Of a stretch of 64,000 nt of DNA, positions 9,820-19,522 are shown in pieces (the first letter of the stretch is position 1; every line of letters begins with the position of its first letter). Position numbers and translations under genes: made by a program. This DNA comes from JBALVT01 sp036960305 (GTDB lineage: Bacteria > Pseudomonadota > Gammaproteobacteria > Pseudomonadales > Halieaceae), in NCBI GenBank assembly GCA_036960305.1, contig JBALWA010000005.1:1-64000 (forward strand), written 5' to 3'. The notes beneath the pieces are model-generated. The model worked only from the letters and a program-made list of their open reading frames with translations. It searched no databases and was not told where the DNA came from.

Positions 9820-10071
9820 TCATAGGGTCTGTACTTCCAGTCGCTGCAGTCGCTGCAGAGCCTCTTCCCTGTTGCTGCCGCACACCTCGGGCTCCGGACT
9901 AAAGCTTGCACAGACCTCTGGACGTCGGCTATCGAAAAAAATGCCACAACACATCGCATCGTCCAAGTGTACACAGCGCGTCCCGGCAGGTTTACCCTCA
10001 GGCATACCATAGAACGGCCTGGCGATAGAGGGCGCGATACAACAGGCGCCACATTCCCGCCGGCATTCCAT
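9820..10071 (-). CDS. YkgJ/YeiW-type cysteine-cluster protein
   Basis: An 83-aa protein with the CxxCGACC start of the UPF0153/YkgJ family (CRRECGACC at residues 3-11), then Cys at about 33, 41-42, 54 and 63. The family is thought to bind zinc or an iron-sulfur cluster; function is unknown. It begins 1 base after the RND gene ends, so translation is probably coupled to the transporter gene. Confidence 0.85.
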   Translation of the reverse strand: MECRRECGACCIAPSIARPFYGMPEGKPAGTRCVHLDDAMCCGIFFDSRRPEVCASFSPEPEVCGSNREEALQRLQRLEVQTL

Positions 10072-10072
10072 G

Positions 10073-12637
10073 TTATTTTGCCTCAGGCCCCAGAGGCTTG
10101 AACAGCATAATCAGCCTGGGCAAAAGTAACAGCGCTCCAATGACGGCCACAGCCATGGCAAGTACCGTTAGCAAACCAAAGTAGATGTTAGGGTTGAAGT
10201 TGGACAGCGCCAACATAGAAAAACCCGCCACTACCGTGATCGTCGTATAGTACAAAGCACGACCGATACTGCCGTGACAACGATACATGGTCGCACGATA
10301 ATCGCGGTCCACGGGGAACTCCTTCATGTACCGATGCACATAATGAATACAGTCATCTACCCCAATACCCAGGACAATGGCTGCAATTGTAATTGTCATG
10401 ATATCCAGGGGAATTCCGGTCAAGCCCATGATTCCCAATACCGTGCCTGCGGCCAGCAGGTTTGGCACCAGGGTGATAAACGCCAGCGACAGCGAGCGAA
10501 AAAGCACCAGGAACATCATCAGGATAGCCAAAAATACCGTACCCAGGGTCAGAATTTGCGATTTAAACAGGCTTTGCAATACATTGTTATATAACACCAA
10601 CATACCGGTGAATTGGATGCGCTCCGGCTCAAAACCCATGGTTTCAACCAGGTGAGTATGTAAGTCCTGCAGGAATTGATCACGGCGTAAATCCTTGCTG
10701 GTTTCCTTTACCCTGACAGTAATGCGGGTCTCTTCCCTCGCTTCGGAAAAATAAGGATCGACCATCATGCCGTTGATGTCATCCGGCAAACTCTTTTGCA
10801 CCAATGCCAGTTCTACGCCACCGATATCCTCTCCCATCAAGTTCTTTACCACCGTAAATACGGTCGACAGTGACAGCACCTTGCCGGTCTCGGGCAGGGA
10901 ATCAATATGGTTGTGTACCTTATCCAGCTCTCGCATACCCTGCAAACTGAACCAGTAACTGGGCTGGAAAGCCTCTTCTGAATCTGAGGCAAAATCATCG
11001 AAACCGCCCTCGTCCCCCCAATCATCATCGCCCTCTTCCGCAAAAGGATCATCCTCAGCAATCGGTGCCAATGTATCTGACACAAGCTTGCGGGACATTC
11101 CCGGCAAAGGCTCATCGAAATTTGGTGCCGACAGAACAATATCCAGAGGAATCGTCCCACCCAGTTTGGCATCCAATAGTTCCATGCCACGGTATATCTC
11201 CGTGCTCTCATGAAAGTAGTCGATAAAGCGATTCTCCACTTCCAGGCGAGAAATGCCATACACCATAACCAGCAGAAGCAGGGCACTGCTGAACAGAACG
11301 ACAGTACCGTGATGGTCTGTGATTCGCGCGAATTTGAGTGTCAGGGGCTGATCGGTTCCACCGTGCTTCACTGCCCGCCCCTTGGGCCACACCCGCATCA
11401 GGCAGGGCACAATAATAAAGGCCAGCAGTACTGCCACGACAATACCCGCTGTCATCATCAAGCCAAAATCAATCACCGGTTGAATGCCGGACACCATCAG
11501 TGAAACAAAGGCCACAATGGTAGTAACGGCGGTATAAAAACAGGGCGTGGCCATCGATCGTACAGTCTCCAAAACCCGGTCGTGCAAATCTCCCTCGGGG
11601 TCTTCCGCATGCAATTCTCGATAGCGGACAATCAAGTGTATAGAGAGAGCCAAGGATATAATCAGCAATACGGCAACAAAATTGGAGGAAATTACCGTCA
11701 TCCGCCAGTCCAGCGCTCCCAACAGGCCCAGCATCACAGTGACGGTAGACGAGCAAGTCACCAGCGGGATTACAACCCAACGTACACGACGAAAAATAAC
11801 CGCAAGTACGATCAACATCACACCCAGGATCGCACTGCCGAAGAGCACCAGGTCACGACGTACAAAATCGACCATATCCGAGGCAATCATTGGCACGCCA
11901 CCAACGAAAAGATGAGCATACTCTCCATAATCAGCCGCTATCGCTCGCACACTGTCGACCATATGGCCTTGCAGTTCCAGCGCTTCAGCCGTATGAGCCT
12001 TGAATTGTGCCTCAACAGCAGCCAGCTGGATTGCCTCCTCACCGGAAAGCCCCTGATCACGTTTTTGCTTGCGCAAACCGTCGCGCTGATACAGCAACTC
12101 GTTATAGCGCTCATCCCGTTGCAAGTTAATTTGAACTGCCGTTAGAGCGCCATCGCGACTGGCCAGCAGGTCGGCATAAATCGGACTGGTGGTCAATTCC
12201 CTAAGCACCATCTCCCGATCAATACCCGGCATATCGAGGCTGGGAAGCGGGTCATCAGAGGTAATGTCAGACAAGGTTACTGGCGGGCTTTCCAGCAAAG
12301 GGACATCCCAGACTGTCACCACTGACGACACCCCCTGCAAAAGGCGTAACTCGTCCGCCATCCGCTTCAGAGGATCCAGCGATTCGGGCGCGAGCAAGGG
12401 CCCGTCCGGCTGCCAGGTGATGAGAAGAAACTCTTCGGAGCTGTATTCCCTGCTAACGTCCCGGTACAAATCCAGGGAGGTATCTCCCTGTAGCATCAGC
12501 GAGTCCGCAGAGGCATCCAGTTTGATTTTTCCGGTCTGGCTGGCAAACCCTGCAACCAACAACAAAACTAAAAACAAGCTCAAGAAAGGTCGACGCAATA
12601 CCAGCCTGTCATAGGCAGTAATCAAAGATTCGGACAT
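10073..12637 (-). CDS. RND/MMPL-family transporter with SSD-like membrane domains
   Basis: An 854-aa inner-membrane transporter of the RND superfamily (MMPL type, COG1033-like). It has one N-terminal membrane helix (SLFLVLLLVAGFA), a periplasmic domain, five helices around residues 255-415, a second helix-periplasm-helix block, and a final five-helix bundle ending near residue 845. Substrates of the group are often lipids or hydrophobic compounds, so the cargo here is unknown. The second periplasmic domain (about 525-555) holds a very acidic stretch (EEGDDDWGDEGGFDDF). There is no adaptor or outer-membrane gene beside it. It follows mpl by 9 bases and is probably co-transcribed with it. Confidence 0.88.
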   Translation of the reverse strand: MSESLITAYDRLVLRRPFLSLFLVLLLVAGFASQTGKIKLDASADSLMLQGDTSLDLYRDVSREYSSEEFLLITWQPDGPLLAPESLDPLKRMADELRLLQGVSSVVTVWDVPLLESPPVTLSDITSDDPLPSLDMPGIDREMVLRELTTSPIYADLLASRDGALTAVQINLQRDERYNELLYQRDGLRKQKRDQGLSGEEAIQLAAVEAQFKAHTAEALELQGHMVDSVRAIAADYGEYAHLFVGGVPMIASDMVDFVRRDLVLFGSAILGVMLIVLAVIFRRVRWVVIPLVTCSSTVTVMLGLLGALDWRMTVISSNFVAVLLIISLALSIHLIVRYRELHAEDPEGDLHDRVLETVRSMATPCFYTAVTTIVAFVSLMVSGIQPVIDFGLMMTAGIVVAVLLAFIIVPCLMRVWPKGRAVKHGGTDQPLTLKFARITDHHGTVVLFSSALLLLVMVYGISRLEVENRFIDYFHESTEIYRGMELLDAKLGGTIPLDIVLSAPNFDEPLPGMSRKLVSDTLAPIAEDDPFAEEGDDDWGDEGGFDDFASDSEEAFQPSYWFSLQGMRELDKVHNHIDSLPETGKVLSLSTVFTVVKNLMGEDIGGVELALVQKSLPDDINGMMVDPYFSEAREETRITVRVKETSKDLRRDQFLQDLHTHLVETMGFEPERIQFTGMLVLYNNVLQSLFKSQILTLGTVFLAILMMFLVLFRSLSLAFITLVPNLLAAGTVLGIMGLTGIPLDIMTITIAAIVLGIGVDDCIHYVHRYMKEFPVDRDYRATMYRCHGSIGRALYYTTITVVAGFSMLALSNFNPNIYFGLLTVLAMAVAVIGALLLLPRLIMLFKPLGPEAK

Positions 12638-12646
12638 TCTATACGC

Positions 12647-14020
12647 TCAAGTTGTAGGTAGATTTGCCAGCAGTCGCTGGTGTATGCCACCAAAACCGCC
12701 ATTGCTCATTATTACTATCTGGTCATCCGGGGCGACAGAAGCCGCAACGATTCGAATTAAGTCATCCAGATCGTGACTAAGTTCCGCAGGTACTGGACTT
12801 TCTTCAATGACGCTATCAAGCGACCAGTCCATACCCTCGGGCTGAAACCAGAAGACCCTGTCCGCATCCCGGGTCGCCGCTGCCAACTGTGCACGGTGCT
12901 CACCCATGCGCATTGTGTTCGACCGCGGCTCAATCAGGGCAATCAAACGGCCCTTACCGCCCCTGGCGCGCAGCCCCTGTAGCGTAGTGGCGATCGCGGT
13001 AGGGTGGTGGGCAAAATCGTCGTAAACAGCAACCCCACCGACAGTCCCCAATAACTCGAGACGCCGCTTTACCCCTTCAAATGCAGCCAGTGCTTCAGCC
13101 GCCACCGACGCAGTGACACCGACATGCAGCGCCGCGGTCATCGCCGACAGGGCGTTTTCCACATTGTGCAGCCCACAGTTGGACCAGCGTACGTCTACCG
13201 GGTCGCCAGCCTGGGGGTGAATACGAAAGTGTGAACCATCCGCCGCCAGCAGCTCTGCCTGCCAGCCTTCAGCGGCGCCATCAGCGACCGAAAAATGGCG
13301 GGTAGGTGTCCAGCACCCCATCGCCAGTAGCTGGTCAATCGCCTCTACACCCTTGGGGAAAATCACCTGTCCTTCACCGGGTACACAGCGTACCAGGTGG
13401 TGGAACTGCCGTTGAATTGCGGCCAGGTCAGGAAAGATATCCGCGTGATCGAACTCAAGATTGTTGATACACAGGGTTCTCGGGCGGTAGTGCACAAACT
13501 TCGAACGTTTATCAAAAAAGGCGGTATCGTACTCGTCGGCCTCCACCACGAAAAAATCGGAGTTTCCCGATCGCGCGGAATGGCCAAAGTTACCCGGCAC
13601 ACCGCCGATGAGGAACCCGGGGGCCATACCCGCGTACTCAAGAATCCACGCCAGCATGCTGCTGGTCGTCGTTTTACCGTGGGTACCCGATACAGCCAGT
13701 ACCCACTTGCCCTGTAGCAGGTTTTCCGCCAACCACTGGGGGCCGGACGTATAGGCGATTCCCTGATTGAGCACATACTCTACAGCGGGGTTGCCGCGAG
13801 ACAGGGCGTTGCCAATAACAACGCAGTCTGGCGCTGGCTGCAGGTGCTCCGGATGATAGCCTTCCATGAGTTCAATGCCCTGCGCCTCAAGTTGCGTACT
13901 CATGGGGGGGTATACATTGGCATCGCTGCCGGTTACCCGAAAGCCGAGCTCGCGCGCCAACAGTGCTACACCGCCCATAAAGGTACCGCAGATACCCAGA
14001 ATATGAATATGTCCTTTCAA
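12647..14020 (-). CDS. mpl: UDP-MurNAc:L-alanyl-gamma-D-glutamyl-meso-DAP ligase
   Basis: Mur-ligase-family enzyme that recycles the murein tripeptide by joining it to UDP-MurNAc. The 457-aa product begins MKGHIHILGICGTFMGGVA and has the SGTHGKTTTSSM P-loop near 113-124 and the FAHHPTAI motif in the last third, as in E. coli Mpl. The start is TTG 14020, with an AGGAGG site 10 bases upstream. The gene diverges from pfp across 180 bases and heads the mpl-RND-YkgJ-LON gene run. Confidence 0.95.
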   Translation of the reverse strand: MKGHIHILGICGTFMGGVALLARELGFRVTGSDANVYPPMSTQLEAQGIELMEGYHPEHLQPAPDCVVIGNALSRGNPAVEYVLNQGIAYTSGPQWLAENLLQGKWVLAVSGTHGKTTTSSMLAWILEYAGMAPGFLIGGVPGNFGHSARSGNSDFFVVEADEYDTAFFDKRSKFVHYRPRTLCINNLEFDHADIFPDLAAIQRQFHHLVRCVPGEGQVIFPKGVEAIDQLLAMGCWTPTRHFSVADGAAEGWQAELLAADGSHFRIHPQAGDPVDVRWSNCGLHNVENALSAMTAALHVGVTASVAAEALAAFEGVKRRLELLGTVGGVAVYDDFAHHPTAIATTLQGLRARGGKGRLIALIEPRSNTMRMGEHRAQLAAATRDADRVFWFQPEGMDWSLDSVIEESPVPAELSHDLDDLIRIVAASVAPDDQIVIMSNGGFGGIHQRLLANLPTT

Positions 14021-14200
14021 ACGACCCTAACCTCCTGAAATTTTGGCGCTCAGTCTAGCACGCAGGACACGACTCACCACAGGCATAGCGGTAAAACTGC
14101 GCATTCCAGTCCACAAGCGAGGCCATTTCACGTATCATCCGCCCTTTCTTGCAATACACCGGCCTTTGCATGCCAAGCCGGACTCATGGACCTGCCCTAA

Positions 14201-15463
14201 ATGCCGAAAAAAAATGCCTTCTACGCCCAGTCGGGCGGTGTTACTGCCGTCATCAACGCCAGCGCCTGTGGCGTTATCGAAACCGCCAGGGAACACCGCG
14301 GTGAGATAGGCAAAGTCTATGCCGGTCGCAACGGCATCATCGGTGCACTCCGTGAAGAGCTGATAGACACCAGCAAGGAATCCCGCGCGGCGATCCGGGG
14401 CCTGCGTTCCACTCCATCCGGCGCTTTCGGCTCCTGTCGCCACAAACTAAAAAGCCTGGATGAGAATCGGGCCGAATACGAGCGTCTGATCGAGGTTTTC
14501 AAGGCCCACAACATCGGCTACTTTTTCTACAATGGCGGCGGTGACTCCGCTGACACCTGCCTGAAGGTCTCCCAGCTTAGCGAGAGCATGGGGTATCCGC
14601 TGCAGGCAATTCATATTCCAAAGACAATCGACAATGACCTGCCCTTCACCGACAACTGCCCTGGCTTTGGCTCAGTCGCCAAATACACCGCCATCTCTAC
14701 CCGAGAAGCTGCGCTGGATGTCGCCTCCATGTGCGAGACCTCAACCAAGGTCTTTATCCTGGAAGTCATGGGACGTCATGCGGGCTGGATCGCAGCAGCT
14801 GCCGGACTGGCGGCAGAGCAGGATGGGGATGCGCCCCACATTATCCTCTTTCCTGAAATCGCTTTTAACCGCGAGAAATTTCTGGCCAAAGTACAAAAGT
14901 GCGTCAAGCGCCATGGCTTTTGTGTCATCGTCGCCTCCGAGGGCGCGCAATATAAAGACGGCACCTTCCTGGCGGGTGGCGGCCTGAAGGACGCTTTCGG
15001 TCACACCCAACTCGGCGGCCTGGCACCCTCCCTCGCAGAGATGGTCAAGTCTGAACTTGGCCATAAGTACCACTGGGCCGTCGCCGATTACCTGCAGCGC
15101 TCAGCCCGACACATCGCCTCTGCCACAGACGTGGAACAGGCCTATGCCGTGGGCGTTGCCGCCGTTGAAAAAGCGCTTGAGGGGAAAAATGCAATTATGC
15201 CCTGTATTGTGCGCGGCAAGGGGAAGCGGTACAGCTGGTCGATTGGTGAAGTTCCGCTGGCAGACGTTGCCAACGTGGAAAAGCAAATGCCCCGCAATTA
15301 CATCTCGCGCGACGGCTTTGGCATCACCGAGGCCGCCAGAGAGTATCTCCAGCCATTGATCGCCGGCGAAGATTACCCGAGCTATAAGGAGGGTCTGCCC
15401 CAGTACACCCGCTTAAAGAATGTACTGGTGCCAAAGAAGCTGAAGAAAAGCTTCAAGGTTTAG
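14201..15463 (+). CDS. pfp: Pyrophosphate-dependent 6-phosphofructokinase
   Basis: Phosphorylates fructose-6-phosphate reversibly using pyrophosphate rather than ATP. The 420-aa sequence has PKTIDNDLPFTDN, where Lys replaces the Gly of ATP enzymes, and NGGGDSADT in place of the ATP-type GGDGS loop. Both features mark the PPi-using group known from methanotrophs and other Proteobacteria. The gene converges on hppA, the membrane pyrophosphatase, with only 15 bases between the stops. I infer that the pair balances cellular pyrophosphate. Confidence 0.93.
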   Translation: MPKKNAFYAQSGGVTAVINASACGVIETAREHRGEIGKVYAGRNGIIGALREELIDTSKESRAAIRGLRSTPSGAFGSCRHKLKSLDENRAEYERLIEVFKAHNIGYFFYNGGGDSADTCLKVSQLSESMGYPLQAIHIPKTIDNDLPFTDNCPGFGSVAKYTAISTREAALDVASMCETSTKVFILEVMGRHAGWIAAAAGLAAEQDGDAPHIILFPEIAFNREKFLAKVQKCVKRHGFCVIVASEGAQYKDGTFLAGGGLKDAFGHTQLGGLAPSLAEMVKSELGHKYHWAVADYLQRSARHIASATDVEQAYAVGVAAVEKALEGKNAIMPCIVRGKGKRYSWSIGEVPLADVANVEKQMPRNYISRDGFGITEAAREYLQPLIAGEDYPSYKEGLPQYTRLKNVLVPKKLKKSFKV

Positions 15464-15478
15464 TGCACCGCCTCACTG

Positions 15479-17467
15479 CTACAGCAGGGGGGCAATCACC
15501 AGGCTGACAATGGCCATCACATTGATCAGGATATTCATGGCCGGCCCGGACGTGTCCTTGAAGGGGTCGCCCACGGTGTCACCCACAACCACCGCGGCAT
15601 GGGTATCGGAACCCTTGCCGCCAAGATTGCCCTTTTCGACAAACTTCTTCGCGTTGTCCCAGGCACCACCTGCGTTAGCCATCATCAAGGCCATGAGGAC
15701 ACAGGCCAGCAGGGCGCCCGCCAACATACCCCCCAGGGAGGCCGCGCCCAGCCCTAAGCCGACGACTATCGGCGAGCCCACAGCAATCACGCCCGGCAAA
15801 ATCATTTTGCGCAGGGCGGCGGTGGTGGCAATATCGACGCAACGGGCGGTATCAGGCTCAGCCGTGCCCTCCAGCAGACCCGGTATCTCCCGGAATTGAC
15901 GGCGGATTTCGTTGATCATATCAAAAGCCGCTTCACCCACAGCCGTCATGGTGATCGAGGCAATCAGGAAAGGAATCGTGCCGCCAATAAACATGCCTAC
16001 CAGCACCACAGGGTTGGTGATCTCCAATGAGAAACCGGGGTTGCTGGCCTGTACGGTCTCGACGAATGCCGCGATAATCGCCAGCGCCGCCAGCGCCGCT
16101 GCACCAATGGCAAAACCCTTGCCGATGGCCGCCGTGGTGTTGCCCACCTCGTCCAGGCCGTCGGTTATTCTGCGGGTCTCCTCCCCCATCCCTGCCATTT
16201 CAGCTATGCCGCCGGCATTGTCAGCAACCGGGCCGTAGGCGTCGATTGCCATGGTTATACCGACGGTTGACAGCATACCCACCGCGGCGATGCCCACGCC
16301 ATACAGGCCGGATAACTCTGTTGAAACATAAATAATGGCTGCGAGAAACAGTACCGGCAGCACGACCGATTGCATGCCAACCGCCAGACCGGTAATCATC
16401 ACCGTCGCCGGGCCGGTTTCGCCCGATTTGGCGATTTTCTGCACCGGCGTTGAACCCGTGTAATACTCGGTAATCAAGCCAATAAACACGCCGCCAACAG
16501 CCCCACAAACAACAGACCACCAGACATTGCTGTCCACGCCCATGGCCCCCATCATGAACCAGGCTATCGCGACAAAAATGACTGGAGCCAGCATGGTACC
16601 GGTGCGCAGCGCAGCTTCGGGCGCAGCATTGGAGCGCAATCTCACCACCGCAATGCCACAAATCGACGCCAACAAACCGATACTCGCCAATGCCAGAGGC
16701 AGAAACATCATGGCCTCCTTGCTGCCTATGGCCATGGTGGAAGCGATGGCCATACAGGCAATCATGGAGCCGCAGTAGGACTCGAAGATATCCGAGCCCA
16801 TGCCGGCAATATCACCGACATTGTCGCCCACGTTGTCGGCGATGACACCCGGGTTACGCGGGTCATCCTCGGGAATACCCGCTTCGATTTTACCCACCAG
16901 ATCGGCACCCACATCGGCGCTCTTGGTAAAGATCCCTCCGCCAACCCGGGAAAAAAGTGCCACGGTGGAAGCGCCCATGCCAAAGCCGTGAATGGCATGG
17001 ATCGAATGACTGTCACCGCCAAAATACCAGTACAGCCCCCCCAGCCCAATAAGGCCCAGTGAGGCCACACAAAGCCCCATGACCGAACCGCCATAGAAGG
17101 CAATGGACAGCGCCTGCGCCTCGCCATGATTGTGCGCGGCCACAGCCGTTCGCACATTGGCCTTGGTAGCAGCAAACATTCCCAGGTAACCGGCCAGCGC
17201 CGAGGATACCGCTCCGACCAAAAATGCCAGAGCTGTGTTGGCACCCAGTGGGGACAAGTAAATTCCAATCAGTAGCACACCGGCAAACATTGCCAGCATC
17301 TTATATTCGCGGTGCATGAAGACCATGGCACCGAGATGAATCTGATCTGCAATCTTCCTGACGACGCCCTCGCCGTGATCGTGGCGTGACATAATATGAT
17401 AAATAATAAAGGCTATGAGTAGACCTACCACACCAAGAATTGGCGGCAGCATAAAATATTCCAACAT
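15479..17467 (-). CDS. hppA: K+-stimulated ion-translocating membrane pyrophosphatase
   Basis: Integral-membrane pyrophosphatase that couples PPi hydrolysis to H+ or Na+ export. The signature DVGADLVGKIEAGIPEDDPR is followed by NPGVIADNVGDNVGDIAG. About 15-16 hydrophobic helices are visible over 662 aa. The GNTTAAIGKG segment has Ala and Gly where potassium-independent enzymes have Lys and Thr, which points to the K+-dependent subfamily; the pumped ion cannot be settled by eye. ATG 17467 has a GGGG site 6 bases upstream and is preferred to ATG 17479, which would add 4 residues. Confidence 0.95.
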   Translation of the reverse strand: MLEYFMLPPILGVVGLLIAFIIYHIMSRHDHGEGVVRKIADQIHLGAMVFMHREYKMLAMFAGVLLIGIYLSPLGANTALAFLVGAVSSALAGYLGMFAATKANVRTAVAAHNHGEAQALSIAFYGGSVMGLCVASLGLIGLGGLYWYFGGDSHSIHAIHGFGMGASTVALFSRVGGGIFTKSADVGADLVGKIEAGIPEDDPRNPGVIADNVGDNVGDIAGMGSDIFESYCGSMIACMAIASTMAIGSKEAMMFLPLALASIGLLASICGIAVVRLRSNAAPEAALRTGTMLAPVIFVAIAWFMMGAMGVDSNVWWSVVCGAVGGVFIGLITEYYTGSTPVQKIAKSGETGPATVMITGLAVGMQSVVLPVLFLAAIIYVSTELSGLYGVGIAAVGMLSTVGITMAIDAYGPVADNAGGIAEMAGMGEETRRITDGLDEVGNTTAAIGKGFAIGAAALAALAIIAAFVETVQASNPGFSLEITNPVVLVGMFIGGTIPFLIASITMTAVGEAAFDMINEIRRQFREIPGLLEGTAEPDTARCVDIATTAALRKMILPGVIAVGSPIVVGLGLGAASLGGMLAGALLACVLMALMMANAGGAWDNAKKFVEKGNLGGKGSDTHAAVVVGDTVGDPFKDTSGPAMNILINVMAIVSLVIAPLL

Positions 17468-17694
17468 ATGAATCCCCATCTGTTCACGTCTATCCGACCA
17501 ATCCGGGGAACCGCTGCGAGATTACATCCATTGACTGCAGGAACTCGCTCCTCCAGGTCAGTCGGACAACTCTTATTATCAATAGTGTCGGCGTGCAAAC
17601 CGACAACTGTGTCCGATCTACTTCTGGGTACTACTCAATCAGTCTAGCAATAATGACAGATAAAGCGAACACCCTGTAATCATGCGGACGCTCA

Positions 17695-18408
17695 TTAACC
17701 GCGATAGTGCTGTGGGCACCAGGTTTCCGGGACAGCAACATAGCGCTGCAGCAGCGGATTTAATTCCCGGCGGACTTTCTCATACAGCCCGATGGATGCC
17801 GTCGCCAATGCCGACTCCAGCGTGTCCCGATAACACGGAGACTCACAGGCACAGGCCACAGGGGCAAAACTCAGGTGCCAGCGCTCGGGGGCGACACCGC
17901 CCCTGTCGACATCATAAGGACGGAAGAAGCCATAGGACTGGTCCAACGCCATGCGCTCATCGAGCCAGCAGTGTAGAGGATCAAACATACCGCCCGCTGC
18001 TACTTCCTGGGGGCTGAGCTGGAGCTGGTAACCCTCGGGCATCGCCCCGGCATCAAACACATCCAGATCACTACCCCAGTGATGTCGGGAGGTACCTGGC
18101 AGCGCTGAATAACGCAATATGGCATGCAGAAGCGCATCCTCCGACATCTCGGGTACGACCAGTCTCTGGCCAGTGTCATCGTGAACAGGCCGCTCCCCGG
18201 CAACCTTGCCGTTCCAGATTCCGCACTGCCGCTCAAAGGATCGAAAACTGCTGGCAATCTCGAGTTGGAAGCCGGCAAGCTGAGCATCGCGTTGCAAGTT
18301 CTCAAACGCCTCCGCGGCACGCCGGTGCAAACGATGGCCATTAGCCAGGCTCGTGAGATGATGTTCATCTCGCCCCATCAGCTGTTCAACCGTCATATCC
18401 ACTTTCAC
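17695..18408 (-). CDS. M15-family D-alanyl-D-alanine carboxypeptidase-like zinc peptidase
   Basis: A 237-aa protein of the VanY/LAS peptidase group. The zinc motif SRHHWGSDLDVFD supplies His and Asp, and PERWHLSF supplies the catalytic Glu and third zinc ligand His. IASSFRSFERQ is the conserved substrate-arginine region. No clear signal peptide is seen from the chosen start, so a cytoplasmic role is possible. GTG 18408 has GAGGGG 6 bases upstream. The frame extends to an ATG at 18453 with no ribosome site, and ATG 18396 is a second option. Confidence 0.85.
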   Translation of the reverse strand: MKVDMTVEQLMGRDEHHLTSLANGHRLHRRAAEAFENLQRDAQLAGFQLEIASSFRSFERQCGIWNGKVAGERPVHDDTGQRLVVPEMSEDALLHAILRYSALPGTSRHHWGSDLDVFDAGAMPEGYQLQLSPQEVAAGGMFDPLHCWLDERMALDQSYGFFRPYDVDRGGVAPERWHLSFAPVACACESPCYRDTLESALATASIGLYEKVRRELNPLLQRYVAVPETWCPQHYRG

Positions 18409-18496
18409 ACATGGCCCCTCTTGAACTGAGTATGGTAAACAGGAGAATATCAACCTGCGCCACCATCCTACCCTATGACCGGAGATTCAACACCGC

Positions 18497-18811
18497 ATGA
18501 GTCGCATTGGCAATATCGAAGATTTTGACGACAACAGCACCACTAGCCTCCAGGTGGACTACCTGTTGCTGCTACTGTTCAAGCGCGGAGAGCAGCTTTT
18601 CATATATGAAAACAACTGCCCCCACGTGCTGGACACCCTGGATCCAGAGGGCGGCTCCGTTGCCAGTTCGGACGGCCTACTCATTCACTGCCAGCGACAC
18701 GGTGCCGAATTTCTCAGCCATAGCGGCGAGTGTGTTGCCGGACCCTGCCTGGGTGAAAGCCTTAGGCCCATTGCATTTACGCTCAGCCAGGGTGATATCT
18801 ACCTGGATTAA
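18497..18811 (+). CDS. Small Rieske-type [2Fe-2S] protein
   Basis: A 104-aa soluble Rieske ferredoxin-like protein. The cluster ligands are C41 and H43 in CPH, and C65 and H68 in CQRHG. A downstream GECVAGPCLGESLRPI follows the fold of dioxygenase ferredoxins. No partner oxygenase or reductase gene is nearby, so its redox partner is unknown. The last 4 bases overlap the end of sfsA on the other strand. Confidence 0.9.
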   Translation: MSRIGNIEDFDDNSTTSLQVDYLLLLLFKRGEQLFIYENNCPHVLDTLDPEGGSVASSDGLLIHCQRHGAEFLSHSGECVAGPCLGESLRPIAFTLSQGDIYLD

Positions 18812-19521
18812 TCGACCCTGTCCGGGTCCAGTGAAAACGGCAGCGCGTGCGAAAGCTCTACACCGGCCGGCGAGACCTTCGCTTTCCAGGCGAGAACCTC
18901 TACCCCGGCAGCCATGGCCTCACTGAGGGCCTGGCGATACGCCGGGTCGATATCTCCAGCAGCACAAACCGAGTCGATACCACTGTGGAATACGCAAAAG
19001 AACATCACTGCCCGGGACCCCTCGCTGACAATCGTCTGGAGTTCCCGCAGGTGCTTGCGGCCGCGTTCGCTAACGGCATCGGGGAACGCCCCAAGCCCAC
19101 CTGCCCGGCACAGGGTGACGGACTTCACCTCAACGTACACCTGACCCGTATCACCCTCCAACAGTAAATCTATCCGGCTGCCCTGTCCGTACTTCACTTC
19201 CGTACGCAGCCGGGGAAAGTCTTCAAATCCCGGCAGTAGCGCATCGGTAAAGGCCTCGCGAACCACCTGATTAGCCAGTACCGACCGCACACAGGCCAAC
19301 CCCGCGCTGGTTTCGACCAATTCCCAGGTATGGGGGTATTTACGGGTTTTGGATTCACTGCGGGATAACCACACTCGGGAACCCGGCTCAGCACACCCGG
19401 TCATGGCGCCCGTGTTGGGACAATGTACGGTAATCAACTCGCCACCGGGGAGTTCGATATCCGCCAAAAATCGCTTGTAACGTCGTTGCAATACGCCTTC
19501 CAGCAGCAGATCAAACTTCAT
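18808..19521 (-). CDS. sfsA: SfsA (sugar fermentation stimulation protein homolog)
   Basis: A 237-aa SfsA-family protein, with an N-terminal OB-like region and a C-terminal nuclease-like fold (EVKSVTL, with VMFFCVFHSGIDSV after it). It begins MKFDLLLEGVLQRRYKRFLAD and contains HCPNTGAM near residue 33. The historical name reflects an E. coli overexpression phenotype; the real role is uncertain. It starts 1 base after the aminotransferase gene and shares its transcript. Confidence 0.93.
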   Translation of the reverse strand: MKFDLLLEGVLQRRYKRFLADIELPGGELITVHCPNTGAMTGCAEPGSRVWLSRSESKTRKYPHTWELVETSAGLACVRSVLANQVVREAFTDALLPGFEDFPRLRTEVKYGQGSRIDLLLEGDTGQVYVEVKSVTLCRAGGLGAFPDAVSERGRKHLRELQTIVSEGSRAVMFFCVFHSGIDSVCAAGDIDPAYRQALSEAMAAGVEVLAWKAKVSPAGVELSHALPFSLDPDRVD

Positions 19522-19522
19522 A

